Below, piece after piece: positions 33,675 to 42,688 of a stretch of 64,000 nucleotides of DNA. Source of the DNA: Streptococcus oriscaviae (GTDB lineage Bacteria > Bacillota > Bacilli > Lactobacillales > Streptococcaceae); contig NZ_CP073084.1 of NCBI RefSeq assembly GCF_018137985.1, positions 1,550,001-1,614,000 on the forward strand, in the 5' to 3' direction. The notes beneath the pieces were generated by a model. It did not search any database and was not told where the DNA came from. It saw only the letters and a program-made list of their open reading frames with translations. Position 1 is the stretch's first letter. Each line of letters begins with the position of its first letter. The translations under genes and the position numbers were made by a program.

Positions 33675-33794
33675 TAATACTTTTTTATGATAAATTGTAT
33701 AAAAGAAATATAAAAGACCAATAGCAGATTCAATATCTGGATAAACTTGTGTTAAATCAAATATATAGTTAAAAACGCCTTAACCGCAATTCTT
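33675..33794. other. AT-rich right edge of the inserted module
   Basis: No gene or convincing terminator is seen. TTAAAAACGC (33769-33778) resembles TTAAAACGC at the left edge (30497-30505), differing by one A; this could be a short recombination or target repeat. Confidence 0.35.
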
Positions 33795-34178
33795 AATCTT
33801 AAAAGTTACCATTGGAAAGATATTGCCTTCCCAGGTGGTCATGTCGAACGTGGAGAGAGTATTGTTTCCTCCGTCATTCGAGAGGTCAAAGAAGAAACAG
33901 GCTTGACGATATCCAATCTCGAACTCTGTGGCATTCAAAACTGGACGGACCCTACTGACCATTATCGTTATCTGGTCTTTTGTTACAAAACCAGCCATTT
34001 TTCAGGTTCTATTCAATCTTCAGCTGAGGGGGAGGTCTTCTGGATTGACCGTGCAGAATTGAAGAATGTTCAGCTGGCTGACGGTTTTGAAACCATGCTG
34101 GACATCTTTGAGTATCTACAGTTGACTGAGAACTATTTTTGTTTTGAAGAGGGTGAGTGGCAGGTGGAGAATAAGTAG
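33795..34178 (+). pseudogene. 3' fragment of a Nudix (MutT-type) hydrolase
   Basis: The frame resumes as LKSYHWKDIAFPGGHVERGE and carries the complete Nudix box (GGHVERGESIVSS...REVKEETGLTI) to a natural end (EEGEWQVENK). It lacks the N-terminal strand and start codon. Its first residues (KSxxWxxIAFPGG) repeat the last family-like residues of the 5' fragment (KSEKWSGLTFPGG) but with clearly different codons. The two halves therefore overlap by about 13 codons and are not two pieces of one original sequence. The product is presumably not made. Confidence 0.85.
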
Positions 34179-34206
34179 CGCTGGCAAGACTAAGAATCAC
34201 CTTGAC

Positions 34207-34235
34207 TTGACAATTTTCCTTGAAAAGCCTACAAT
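34207..34235 (+). promoter_or_regulatory. Near-consensus promoter of a candidate small RNA
   Basis: TTGACA (34207-34212), 17-base spacer, TACAAT (34230-34235). No ORF with a ribosome site follows; a terminator lies about 120 bases on. Confidence 0.7.
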
Positions 34236-34241
34236 GAAAAT

Positions 34242-34376
34242 AGAAAAAGGTCACAAGCGCTAACTTGATGATCAGTAGGACCGTTTTAAAGACGGGACGG
34301 ATTTGTAGATAACAGAAAAACCGCTACTTACAGACCGGTCAAAGTTGGAAGTGCGGTTTTACTGTTTATTTTTTTC
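34242..34376 (+). ncRNA. Candidate small RNA upstream of rsmA
   Basis: A strong promoter predicts transcription from about 34242. A terminator, AAAACCGCTACTT (34317-34329) with AAGTGCGGTTTT (34349-34360) followed by TTTATTTTTTT, ends it near 34375. An internal hairpin CCGTTTTAAAGACGG (34281-34295) is possible. There is no start codon with a ribosome site inside. The CiaR motif of pneumococcal csRNAs was not seen. Alternatively it is an attenuated leader of rsmA, but rsmA has its own promoter downstream. Confidence 0.55.
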
Positions 34377-34490
34377 GTTGAAATGTTAGGACCTATATTC
34401 ACAGTTCAGTACTTCCACCTAAGGCTAGTTTTCAGCTACTCATCGTTAGTTTTTTTCAAAATACAGTCAGTATTCTCTCAAAAAACTGCC

Positions 34491-34529
34491 TTGATTAGCT
34501 AAAAACTATCTTTTATAAAGTAGATAGTT
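34491..34529 (+). promoter_or_regulatory. rsmA promoter with dyad over the -10 box
   Basis: TTGATT (34491-34496), 17-base spacer, TATAAA (34514-34519). AACTATCT (34504-34511) and AGATAGTT (34522-34529) form a perfect 8-base inverted repeat centred on the -10 box. The 390 bases between the Nudix remnant and rsmA hold only this and the small-RNA candidate. Confidence 0.55.
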
Positions 34530-34569
34530 CGCTCAGCTTTTCTATAAAATAAAACAAGAAAGAACACAC

Positions 34570-35442
34570 ATGAGAATCGCAGACAAAAACGTTACTCGGG
34601 CCGTCCTTGAGCGTCACGGGTTTACCTTTAAGAAATCCTTCGGTCAGAACTTTTTGACCGATACCAATATTTTACAGAAGATTGTGGACACGGCAGAGAT
34701 TGACCAGAATGTCAATGTCATCGAGATTGGACCTGGAATCGGAGCCTTGACCGAGTTTTTGGCGGAGAGTGCTGCCGAGGTCATGGCCTTTGAGATTGAC
34801 GACCGCCTGATTCCGATTCTGGCGGATACCTTGGGCCGCTTTGACAATGTGACCGTGGTCAACCAAGACATCTTGAAGACCGACTTACAAACCCAAATTC
34901 AGAATTTCAAGAATCCTGACCTGCCCATCAAGGTCGTGGCCAATCTGCCTTACTACATCACCACCCCTATCCTCATGCACCTGATTGAGAGCAAGATTCC
35001 CTTCAGCGAGTTTGTAGTCATGATGCAGCGGGAGGTGGCCGACCGCATTTCTGCCGAGCCAAACACCAAGGCCTACGGTAGCCTGTCCATCGCGGTCCAG
35101 TATTACATGACCGCCAAGGTGGCCTTTATCGTGCCCCGTACCGTCTTTGTGCCCGCGCCAAATGTGGACTCCGCTATTCTGAAGATGGTTCGCCGCGAAC
35201 AACCCTTGGTCGCAGTCCGTGACGAAGATTTCTTCTTTCGGGTGTCCAAGGCCAGCTTTGTGCACCGCCGCAAGACCCTCTGGAACAACCTGACCAACCA
35301 TTTCGGCAAGTCCGAAGAAGTCAAGGATAAGCTGACGCAGGCACTTGGCATGGCAGAGCTGGAAGCCAGTGTCCGTGGCGAAGCCCTTTCTATGGCTGAC
35401 TTCGCGCGTTTGGCGGATAGTCTGAAAGAAGTGGGATTCTAA
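34570..35442 (+). CDS. rsmA: 16S rRNA (adenine1518/1519-N6)-dimethyltransferase
   Basis: A 290-residue KsgA-family enzyme dimethylating two adenines near the 16S 3' end. Motifs: [26 protein letters not shown] (SAM site), [11 protein letters not shown] (catalytic NLPY), [12 protein letters not shown] and [11 protein letters not shown]. Normally close downstream of rnmV; here separated by the module and the small-RNA candidate. Confidence 0.96.
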   Translation: MRIADKNVTRAVLERHGFTFKKSFGQNFLTDTNILQKIVDTAEIDQNVNVIEIGPGIGALTEFLAESAAEVMAFEIDDRLIPILADTLGRFDNVTVVNQDILKTDLQTQIQNFKNPDLPIKVVANLPYYITTPILMHLIESKIPFSEFVVMMQREVADRISAEPNTKAYGSLSIAVQYYMTAKVAFIVPRTVFVPAPNVDSAILKMVRREQPLVAVRDEDFFFRVSKASFVHRRKTLWNNLTNHFGKSEEVKDKLTQALGMAELEASVRGEALSMADFARLADSLKEVGF

Positions 35443-35452
35443 AAGTAAGTTG

Positions 35453-35478
35453 CTCTACCCGAAAGGGTAGAGTTTTTT
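35453..35478 (+). terminator. Terminator after rsmA
   Basis: CTCTACCC-GAAA-GGGTAGAG followed by TTTTTTGC. Confidence 0.9.
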
Positions 35479-35541
35479 GCATAAAAATCGATAGTTGTGA
35501 ATTAGGTCAGCAAATTTTTTTCCTCCAGTAAAAAGTGTGTC

Positions 35542-35570
35542 TTAATTATTTTGAGAAAGCGTTTTATACT
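35542..35570 (+). promoter_or_regulatory. Sorbitol operon promoter with cre-like site
   Basis: A weak -35 TTAATT (35542-35547), 17-base spacer, TATACT (35565-35570). TGAGAAAGCGTTTTA (35552-35566) resembles a catabolite-responsive element (core AAGCG-TTT) and overlaps the -10 box, so CcpA repression is likely. A weak -35 fits a promoter needing the operon activator. Confidence 0.55.
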
Positions 35571-35608
35571 AGACTTGTCAATCAATAGATTACAAAAGGA
35601 GGACAAAA

Positions 35609-36409
35609 ATGGCAGATTGGTTAAATATTGCTGGTAAAACAGTGGTGGTCACAGGGGCTTCCTCGGGTATCGGGAAGGCCATAGTAGATGAACTGCTGGA
35701 ATTGGGCCTTAAGGTGGCTAATTTTGACATTGCGGACAATGGAGAAAGCCATGAAAACCTCTTCTTTCAGAAGGTCGATGTGACCTCCAGGGAGCAGGTA
35801 GAGGCGGCTGTTTCAGCCACGGTGGAGCGTTTTGGAACCATTGATGCGGTTGTCAATAATGCGGGAATCAACATTCCCAGACTTTTAGTGGATCCCAAGA
35901 ATCCCCATGGTCCATATGAATTGGATGATGCGACATTTGAGAAAATCACCATGATCAACCAAAAGGGGCTCTACTTGGTCAGCCAGGCCGTTGGCCGGAT
36001 TTTGGTCGAAAAGGGTAAGGGAGTCATCATCAATATGGCTTCGGAAGCTGGTCTGGAAGGTTCGGAAGGCCAGAGTGCCTATGCAGCTACAAAGGCTGCG
36101 GTCTATAGTTATACCCGTTCTTGGGCAAAAGAGTTGGGCAAGTACAATGTCCGCGTCGTGGGTGTTGCACCAGGCATTATGGAAGCAACAGGTTTGCGGA
36201 CCCTTGCCTATGAGGAGGCGCTGGGCTATACTAGAGGAAAGACAGTAGATGAGATACGGGCAGGCTATGCCTCCACCAGCACGACTCCCCTAGGTCGCAG
36301 CGGGCAGTTGCGTGAGGTGGCAGACCTGGTGGCCTATTACATCTCGGATCGGTCTAGTTATATCACAGGAATTACAACAAATGTAGCGGGTGGCAAAACC
36401 CGAGGATAA
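35609..36409 (+). CDS. srlD: Sorbitol-6-phosphate 2-dehydrogenase (SDR family)
   Basis: A 266-residue short-chain dehydrogenase: TGASSGIGKA (NAD binding), NNAGINIPRLL, catalytic S/Y/K in INMASEAGLEGSEGQSAYAATKAA. The sequence LVDPKNPHGPYELDD is typical of the Gram-positive sorbitol-6-phosphate dehydrogenases. It oxidises sorbitol-6-phosphate to fructose-6-phosphate. First gene of the sorbitol PTS operon; AGGAGG precedes the ATG. Confidence 0.88.
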   Translation: MADWLNIAGKTVVVTGASSGIGKAIVDELLELGLKVANFDIADNGESHENLFFQKVDVTSREQVEAAVSATVERFGTIDAVVNNAGINIPRLLVDPKNPHGPYELDDATFEKITMINQKGLYLVSQAVGRILVEKGKGVIINMASEAGLEGSEGQSAYAATKAAVYSYTRSWAKELGKYNVRVVGVAPGIMEATGLRTLAYEEALGYTRGKTVDEIRAGYASTSTTPLGRSGQLREVADLVAYYISDRSSYITGITTNVAGGKTRG

Positions 36410-36425
36410 AAGTTGAGGTAGAAAA

Positions 36426-38291
36426 GTGGCAGTAGTCAATCGTTGGTATCGTATCTTAGAACTCTTAGTGACCCAGCAGCGTCTGACCCTGGAAGAGTTG
36501 CGCTCAGATTTGAATATCAGCCTGTCTACCCTGCAAAAAAGTATTGAACAGCTCAACGAACTGCTGGATTCAGACCTGCAAATCAAACAGGAAGGTCAGC
36601 TGGTCAGCCTGGAAGTCTATGATTATCGGAGGCTAGAAGATATCCTGGCAGGGAGTTTGCGCAAGGGAAGTGATTTTAATTCCTCCAGCAAACGGACTTC
36701 CTACTTAATCAGACGGCTGGTTCGCAGTTCCCAACCACTGCTGATTGATGACTTAGCAGAAGAAATTGGGGTGAGTCGAACCACCATCAACAAGGATTTG
36801 CGGTAGGTCAAGGACTTGGCAGCAGCCTATCAGGTGAACATCCTAGGAAGACCCAATCGAGGACTAGAAGTTTCTGGCTCAGAACTGAACTTGCGGCTCT
36901 TCTATATCCACCATGTCTATGCCTACTTTGACTCGGACAGTTTGACGGAGGAAAGCCAGTGCTTCTTAGAGGACTTGTATCAGACCTTCAAGCTGCCCAA
37001 GAAGACCCAGGACTTGCTCACAAAGGTGATTGCCATTACGATTGCTCGCCTGCGGAGGCGGCAACAGCTGCAGCAACCCCTTGCCTACTATACCAATGAA
37101 CTGGCTGATTCAGACCTGGTGCACCAGTTGGTCTACCATATCGAGATGACCTACCACCTCTCCCTCAGCCAGTATGAGCAGGACTTTATCAGTTTTCCCC
37201 TCCATATCCAGTATATCGATGGGCTGCCCTATCGTCCCAGTCCGAGCAGAGAACTCTTGGCCCTTTTCCAAAAAATGGTCCAAAAGGTCAAGGAAACCCT
37301 GCTGGTGACCTTTAACGAGGAAAACTTGTATGTTGAAATGCACCGGCACTTGAAGTTTCTCCTCCATCGCCTCATCTTTCATGCGCAGGCCAAGGATATT
37401 TTCCATGGGGACATTCCCAACAGATACCCCTTGGCCTTTGAGATGGCCAAGGTTGCTGCCCAAGAATTGCAGCAATCCGTTGGCTATCAACTGGCCCTCT
37501 CTGAGTTGAGCTATATGGCCCTCTATTTTGAATTGGCCTTGCGAGAAGAAGAGTCGGACAAGCAGTTGCGAACACGAAAGATTGCGGTGGTTTGTACGAC
37601 CGGTCGGGGAACTTCCAACATGATTTGCCGGCAACTGAGGCGGGTTCTGGGTCAGGGAATTAGCATCTCCCAGTATTCAGAGGAAGAATTTAATCCGCTA
37701 GAGGATGACGATTATTTCGCCATTTTTACGACCATCCCCCTCAAGCTGACGGGATTGAAATCCCCGGTGGTCCATCTGACAAAGCTCTTTGATGATCAGT
37801 GGTTAAAGGATGAGTGGCAGCGGGTGAATCGTTACCATCAGAAAAACCTGGAGACCATCACCTTGAAATTTGCCCGTCTTTCTGAGGAAGCCAGCTATCA
37901 GGCCTATTTGGAAAAGATGGTGGCTAGTCTGGAAAGGGAGGGTCTGGTGGACAGTCAGTTTCTGGACCGGACCCTAAATCGGGAGTTGCAGCAGTCCACT
38001 ATCTTTGGAAATGGGATTGGTTTTCCCCACACCATCAATCAAAAAGAGGGCCAGACCATTCTCATGTTGGGGATCTTGGATCAGCCTCTTCAAGATGAGC
38101 TAGGGGTGGTGGAGTTGATCTTTTTAGTCGCCATTCCCCAACAAGTCCAAGACCAGATGGAAACGGAGTTGCTGGAATTGTACGATGACATTTTCAGGAT
38201 TGCGAGTGACGCCTCTCTCAAAGGGGACCTGAAAAAGGTGGCAACAGAGGCAGAGTTCCTTGCATTTACACGAAGTAAAGGAGTCTTTTAA
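36426..38291 (+). pseudogene. gutR: Sorbitol operon transcriptional activator (PRD/EIIB/EIIA type), split by an in-frame TAG
   Basis: GTG 36426 (behind GAGGTAG) opens MAVVNRWYRILELLVTQQR, a helix-turn-helix region with two segments (LTLEELRSDLNISLSTLQK; LIDDLAEEIGVSRTTINKDLR). It stops at TAG 36804-36806 and continues in the same frame as VKDLAAAYQVNILGRPNRGLEVSG, then PRD domains, an EIIB-like segment (VVCTTGRGTSNMICRQL) and an EIIA-like domain with phospho-His motif GNGIGFPHT. CAG-to-TAG at codon 127 is the simplest cause (DLR-Q-VKDLA). Without the downstream part the DNA-binding half lacks its PTS-controlled domains. The downstream half has no good ribosome site, so the activator is probably lost. 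Confidence 0.88.
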
Positions 38292-38771
38292 ATGAACAGC
38301 ATGATACTGTTTGGAGCATTTTGCGCGGCAGCCTATGTCCTGCAGATCCTCCTTGGCTTGAAACAGCTCAAAAACTTCAATGTCACCTATGGTCAGTTGA
38401 GGAAACTGGGCCGGGTTGCCATCGGACGGCGTTCTGGCAAGATTCAGTCTGGCACTATTGTCCTCTTTGCCCTGGATAGGGAGGGAAAAGTGCTGGCTGC
38501 GAAAAAGATGCAGGGAGTGACCATCCTGGCTCGTTTCAAGGACATGCCAGCCTATATCGGGCAGGACATCCACTATCTGGATTGCTACAATCCCTTGGTA
38601 CGCCAGGAAAATAAGCTGCTTCAGATAGCCATAGAGGATGCGCGTGAGGTCTTTCTCCGCGTGGAAGCTGGCAACTATCAGGATGTTCCAAAATATGGCT
38701 CGGCCTTGGATGTGACGACCAATGCCAAGTACTTACTGTCGCGTTTCAAATATCATTTCAAAAAATCTTAA
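38292..38771 (+). CDS. srlM: Glucitol operon activator GutM-like protein
   Basis: A 159-residue protein with an N-terminal hydrophobic segment (MILFGAFCAAAYVLQILLGL) and a soluble domain with RVAIGRRSGKIQSGTIVLFALD, as in GutM/SrlM. It starts immediately after the regulator's stop. GutM assists expression of sorbitol genes in both enterics and streptococci. Its activity here may be hampered by the broken activator. Confidence 0.85.
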   Translation: MNSMILFGAFCAAAYVLQILLGLKQLKNFNVTYGQLRKLGRVAIGRRSGKIQSGTIVLFALDREGKVLAAKKMQGVTILARFKDMPAYIGQDIHYLDCYNPLVRQENKLLQIAIEDAREVFLRVEAGNYQDVPKYGSALDVTTNAKYLLSRFKYHFKKS

Positions 38772-38807
38772 GACAATCGAGGAAAGCTCGAAGAAAAGGA
38801 GTTTAGT

Positions 38808-39350
38808 ATGGATTTCATTATTAACTTTGCGGAAGGCTTTATGCGCCTCTTCCAACTGGGAGGAGAAACCTTTATTTCCTGGATGACAGGCATTGTACCG
38901 GTCGTTCTCATGCTCCTGGTGGCCATGAACGCCCTCATTGCCATTCTTGGGGAAGAAAAGGTCAATAAGCTGGCCCAGGTGTCTGCTAAGAACCCCATCA
39001 GTCGCTATATGATTTTACCTTTCATTTCAGCCTTTATGCTGGGAAATCCCATGGCCATTTCAATGGGGCGCTTTATGCCCGAATTTTACAAGCCAAGCTA
39101 TGTTGCCTCCCAGATGCAGTTTTGCCACACCTCTAACGGGGTATTTCCCCATATCAATCCAGGAGAGCTCTTCGTTTGGCTAGGGATCGCATCAGGCATT
39201 GAAACCCTGGGCCTGAGCACCATGGATTTGGCCATTCGCTATCTCTTGGTGGGCTTGGTTATGAACTTCTTTGCAGGCTGGATAACAGACTTTACGACTG
39301 CCTGGGTCTGCAAGCAACAGGGCGTGACCCTCAGCAAAACATTGAACTAG
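38808..39350 (+). CDS. srlA: PTS glucitol/sorbitol transporter EIIC component
   Basis: A 180-residue membrane protein with segments around residues 20-42, 60-80, 120-140 and 145-165. It carries [51 protein letters not shown], characteristic of the GutA EIIC half. AAAAGGAG precedes the ATG. Together with the next gene it forms the sorbitol permease. Confidence 0.92.
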   Translation: MDFIINFAEGFMRLFQLGGETFISWMTGIVPVVLMLLVAMNALIAILGEEKVNKLAQVSAKNPISRYMILPFISAFMLGNPMAISMGRFMPEFYKPSYVASQMQFCHTSNGVFPHINPGELFVWLGIASGIETLGLSTMDLAIRYLLVGLVMNFFAGWITDFTTAWVCKQQGVTLSKTLN

Positions 39351-39372
39351 AAAAGGACGAAGGAGAACAATC

Positions 39373-40362
39373 ATGGCATATCAAAGCATCAAAGTTGTCA
39401 AAGGTAGCGGTGGATTTGGCGGTCCTCTCGTGATTACCCCAACGGAAGAAAAACATAAGTTTATTTATATTACTGGCGGCGGTGAAAAGCCTGAGATTGT
39501 GGATAAGATTGCCGCTTTGACTGGGATGGAAGCCGTCAATGGCTTCAAGACATCCATCCCAGATGAAGAAATTGCCCTAGCCATCGTAGATTGTGGAGGC
39601 ACTCTTCGTTGTGGCATCTATCCGAAAAAAGGGATTCCGACCATCAACATCGTAGCGACTGGCAAGTCTGGCCCCTTGGCCCAATACATCACAGAAGATA
39701 TTTATGTGTCAGCAGTGGGGCTGGACCAGATTTCAGCAACGGGGGAATCTGCAGTCGAAGCAAGGCCAGTGGCGGTAGAGCCAAAGGTTGGGACCTATGA
39801 CACCAGCAAGAAAATTACCGAACAACGGGCAGAATCCAGTTTTGTAGCCCGCATCGGGATGGGGGCTGGTAAGGTTGTTGCCATCTTTAACCAGGCAGCC
39901 CGCGATGCCATCCAAACTATGCTCAATACCATCCTGCCCTTCATGGCTTTTGTTTCCCTCTTGATTGGGGTTATCAATGGCTCTGGCGTGGGGAATTGGA
40001 TTGCCAAACTCATGGTTCCCCTGGCAGGAAATGTGTGGGGCCTCATCATCATCGGCTTCATCTGTTCGCTGCCCTTCCTTTCACCCCTGCTTGGACCTGG
40101 TGCGGTCATCTCTCAAATCATCGGAACCCTGATCGGTGTGGAAATCGGCAAGGGCAATATTCCGCCACAAATGGCTCTCCCAGCCCTCTTTGCCATCAAT
40201 ACGCAAAATGGTTGTGACTTTATCCCCGTTGCCCTAGGTTTATCAGAAGCAGAAGCGGAGACTGTTGAAGTTGGGGTTCCCTCTGTTCTCTACTCTCGCT
40301 TCTTGAGTGGCGTTCCCCGTGTCGTAGCGGCTTGGATTGCCTCCATCGGTCTCTACCAATAA
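39373..40362 (+). CDS. srlE: PTS glucitol/sorbitol transporter EIIBC component
   Basis: A 329-residue protein. The N-terminal EIIB part (1-120) starts [19 protein letters not shown] and has the phospho-acceptor Cys in [16 protein letters not shown]. After a linker come four membrane segments (about 180-330) ending [26 protein letters not shown]. Standard split sorbitol permease with srlA and srlB. Confidence 0.92.
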   Translation: MAYQSIKVVKGSGGFGGPLVITPTEEKHKFIYITGGGEKPEIVDKIAALTGMEAVNGFKTSIPDEEIALAIVDCGGTLRCGIYPKKGIPTINIVATGKSGPLAQYITEDIYVSAVGLDQISATGESAVEARPVAVEPKVGTYDTSKKITEQRAESSFVARIGMGAGKVVAIFNQAARDAIQTMLNTILPFMAFVSLLIGVINGSGVGNWIAKLMVPLAGNVWGLIIIGFICSLPFLSPLLGPGAVISQIIGTLIGVEIGKGNIPPQMALPALFAINTQNGCDFIPVALGLSEAEAETVEVGVPSVLYSRFLSGVPRVVAAWIASIGLYQ

Positions 40363-40393
40363 GATTCTTTCTTTCAAAAAGAAAGGAAAAGAG

Positions 40394-40440
40394 TATAATA
40401 GAGGTGAAGAAAAGAGTGGGCTCGTTTCTAGAACCCACTC
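40394..40440 (+). promoter_or_regulatory. Internal promoter-like box and hairpin between srlE and srlB
   Basis: TATAAT at 40394-40399 is followed by a hairpin of GAGTGGGCTC (40414 on) and GAACCCACTC (ending 40440) with one mismatch and no T tail. The 117-base gap is unusually long for adjacent PTS subunit genes. A processing site or internal start could set EIIA levels. Confidence 0.4.
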
Positions 40441-40479
40441 CTACTCTCACCAGCCAATGACAGAAAAAAGAGGAAAGAC

Positions 40480-40845
40480 ATGTCAGTAATTTTTGAAACT
40501 AGAGTGGTCGCCATTGGACCAGAAGCGCTCGGGATGATTGAAGGGGCAAATATGTTGATCCTCTTCGGCGAGGGCGCCCCTGCAGACCTTGCAGAATTTT
40601 GTTTTACCATTGATAACAAGGACCTAAAAGGCAGTATTCCAGTTGGGGGAAAACTCCGGATAGACCAGCAGGAGTTTGTGATTACAGCTGTTGGTAACGT
40701 AGTGGAGAAGAATCTTCGCAACCTCGGTCATATCAGTATTCATTTTGATGGTTCCCGCGCAGGAAGCCTTCCGGGCACCCTCCATGTTGAAGGGGAAAGC
40801 CTTCCAAGCTTACAGGATGGGACCGTGATTCAGCTCTTGGCTTAG
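40480..40845 (+). CDS. srlB: PTS glucitol/sorbitol transporter EIIA component
   Basis: A 121-residue cytoplasmic EIIA of the Gut family (MSVIFETRVVAIGPEALGMI; LILFGEGAPADLAEFCF; NLGHISIHFDGS). It passes phosphate from HPr to EIIB. Last gene of the sorbitol operon. Confidence 0.92.
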   Translation: MSVIFETRVVAIGPEALGMIEGANMLILFGEGAPADLAEFCFTIDNKDLKGSIPVGGKLRIDQQEFVITAVGNVVEKNLRNLGHISIHFDGSRAGSLPGTLHVEGESLPSLQDGTVIQLLA

Positions 40846-40871
40846 CCAACCCCAAATATGCTAGATAAGCA

Positions 40872-40906
40872 AAACCCAAGCCAGTAATCTGACTTGGGTT
40901 TCTTGT
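40872..40906 (+). terminator. Terminator of the sorbitol operon
   Basis: AAACCCAAG (40872-40880) pairs with CTTGGGTTT (40893-40901), then CTTGTTT. Confidence 0.8.
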
Positions 40907-40912
40907 TTATAA

Positions 40913-40994
40913 TGCGGAGGAAGGGATTTGAACCCTCACACCCGATGGGCACATGCGCCTGAAGCATGCGTGTCTGCCGTTCCACCACCTCCGC
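40913..40994 (-). tRNA. tRNA-Leu(CAG)
   Basis: An 82-base cloverleaf: acceptor GCGGAGG/CCTCCGC with A73, D-arm with TGGTGGAACGGCAGACAC, anticodon arm CATGC-TTCAGGC-GCATG (anticodon CAG), long variable arm TGCCCATCGGGTG and T-arm GAGGGTTCAAATCCCTTC. CCA is not encoded. The long variable arm is diagnostic of a class II tRNA such as Leu. Confidence 0.95.
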
Positions 40995-41139
40995 GTATGT
41001 TTTATTATACTATTTTTTTCTAGACTTGGCTAGGGGTAGGGGTGAAAAAATTCTCTGGGAAAGGAAAACATTCCTATTTACAGTTATTTGCCTAGAATTT
41101 TGATATAATAGGGGGAAAGAAAAGGTTGAAGGAGTTCAT

Positions 41140-42015
41140 TTGAAAGGTACAATTATCAAGGCTCTGGCAGGCTTCTACTATGTCGAGTCGCAGGGACAGG
41201 TTTACCAAACACGAGCGCGGGGAAATTTCCGCAAGAAGGGTCAGACCCCTTATGTAGGTGATGTGGTCGATTTTTCTGCTGAGGAAAATTCCGAAGGCTA
41301 CATCCTCAAGATTCATGAACGGAAGAACAGTCTGGTCAGACCGCCCATTGTCAACATTGATCAGGCGGTAGTCATCATGTCGGCCAAGGAGCCTGATTTC
41401 AACGCCAATCTCCTGGACCGCTTTTTGGTTCTTTTGGAGCAAAAGGCCATTGCCCCCATCATCTATATTACCAAGTTAGACTTGGTGGACGATCGAACAG
41501 AGCTGGATAACTACAAGGCTGTCTATGAACAAATCGGCTATCCCTTCCTGTATGAACTGAACAGTCTGATTCCCCTTTTGAAAGACAAGTTAACAGTCTT
41601 TATGGGTCAGACCGGTGTCGGAAAGTCAACCTTGCTCAACAAACTAGTCCCAGAACTCAATCTGGAAACGGGAGAAATTTCAGACAGTCTCGGTCGGGGC
41701 CGCCATACGACACGGGCAGTCAGTTTTTATCCTGTCTATGGAGGGAAAATTGCGGATACCCCGGGCTTCTCCTCGCTTGATTATGAAGTCAAGGAAGCGG
41801 AAGCGCTGAATGACTGCTTCCCAGAACTGGTTGAAGCCAGTCAATTCTGTAAGTTTCGAACGTGTACCCATACTCATGAACCTGACTGCGGTGTTAAACC
41901 ACGGGTGGAAGAGGGAATGATTTCCCAAAGCCGCTATGATAATTACCTGCAGTTCCTGAGTGAAATTCAAAATCGCCGGGAAACCTTCAAAAAAGTCAGC
42001 AAGAAAATCAAATAG
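41140..42015 (+). CDS. rsgA: Ribosome small subunit-dependent GTPase A
   Basis: A 291-residue circularly permuted GTPase acting in late 30S assembly. OB-fold N-terminus ([15 protein letters not shown]), then G4 TKLD, G1 [10 protein letters not shown]3 DTPGFSS and a C-terminal zinc region ([18 protein letters not shown]). TTG 41140 is the start, behind AAGGAG. First gene of rsgA-rpe-thiN-rmuC-yhaM. Confidence 0.95.
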   Translation: MKGTIIKALAGFYYVESQGQVYQTRARGNFRKKGQTPYVGDVVDFSAEENSEGYILKIHERKNSLVRPPIVNIDQAVVIMSAKEPDFNANLLDRFLVLLEQKAIAPIIYITKLDLVDDRTELDNYKAVYEQIGYPFLYELNSLIPLLKDKLTVFMGQTGVGKSTLLNKLVPELNLETGEISDSLGRGRHTTRAVSFYPVYGGKIADTPGFSSLDYEVKEAEALNDCFPELVEASQFCKFRTCTHTHEPDCGVKPRVEEGMISQSRYDNYLQFLSEIQNRRETFKKVSKKIK

Positions 42016-42028
42016 AAAGTAGGCTCCT

Positions 42029-42688
42029 ATGTCACATTATAAAATCGCTCCATCCATCCTCGCAGCAGACTACGCCAATTTTGAAAAAGAACTCAAACGC
42101 TTAGAAGCAACTGGCGTAGAGTATGTGCATATTGACATCATGGACGGTCATTTTGTACCCAATATCAGTTTTGGCGCGGATGTGGTAGCTGCTATGCGTC
42201 CTCACAGCAAGTTGGTTTTCGACTGCCACCTCATGGTGTCCAATCCTGAAAATCATATTGACAGTTTTGCGCGTGCCGGTGCAGATATTCTAACCATTCA
42301 CGCAGAAGCGACCGTTCACCTGCATGGAACTCTTCAAAAAATTCGAGCGGCCGGAATGAAAGTTGGAGTGGTCATCAACCCAGGAACCCCACTAGTTACC
42401 ATCGAACCAGTGCTTAACTTGGTTGACCAGGTTCTTTTAATGACGGTTAATCCCGGTTTTGGAGGACAAGCCTATATTCCAGAAGTAGCCGAGAAAATTG
42501 CGGACTTGGTGGCTTTACGCCATGCAAAACAGTTGCAGTTTGATATTGAAGTAGACGGCGGAATTGATGACAAGACGATTCGCTCTGCTAAGGCCGCGGG
42601 AGCTAATGTCTTTGTGGCGGGGTCCTATCTCTTTAAGGGAGATTTGGAAGCCAATGTAGCTAGTCTGCGAGCAGCTCTTCATGACTAA
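42029..42688 (+). CDS. rpe: Ribulose-phosphate 3-epimerase
   Basis: A 219-residue TIM-barrel enzyme of the pentose phosphate pathway: KIAPSILAADYANFEKEL, HIDIMDGHFVPNISFG, CHLMVSNPENHI, LLMTVNPGFGGQ, EVDGGIDDKT. The end overlaps thiN by 8 bases. Confidence 0.96.
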   Translation: MSHYKIAPSILAADYANFEKELKRLEATGVEYVHIDIMDGHFVPNISFGADVVAAMRPHSKLVFDCHLMVSNPENHIDSFARAGADILTIHAEATVHLHGTLQKIRAAGMKVGVVINPGTPLVTIEPVLNLVDQVLLMTVNPGFGGQAYIPEVAEKIADLVALRHAKQLQFDIEVDGGIDDKTIRSAKAAGANVFVAGSYLFKGDLEANVASLRAALHD

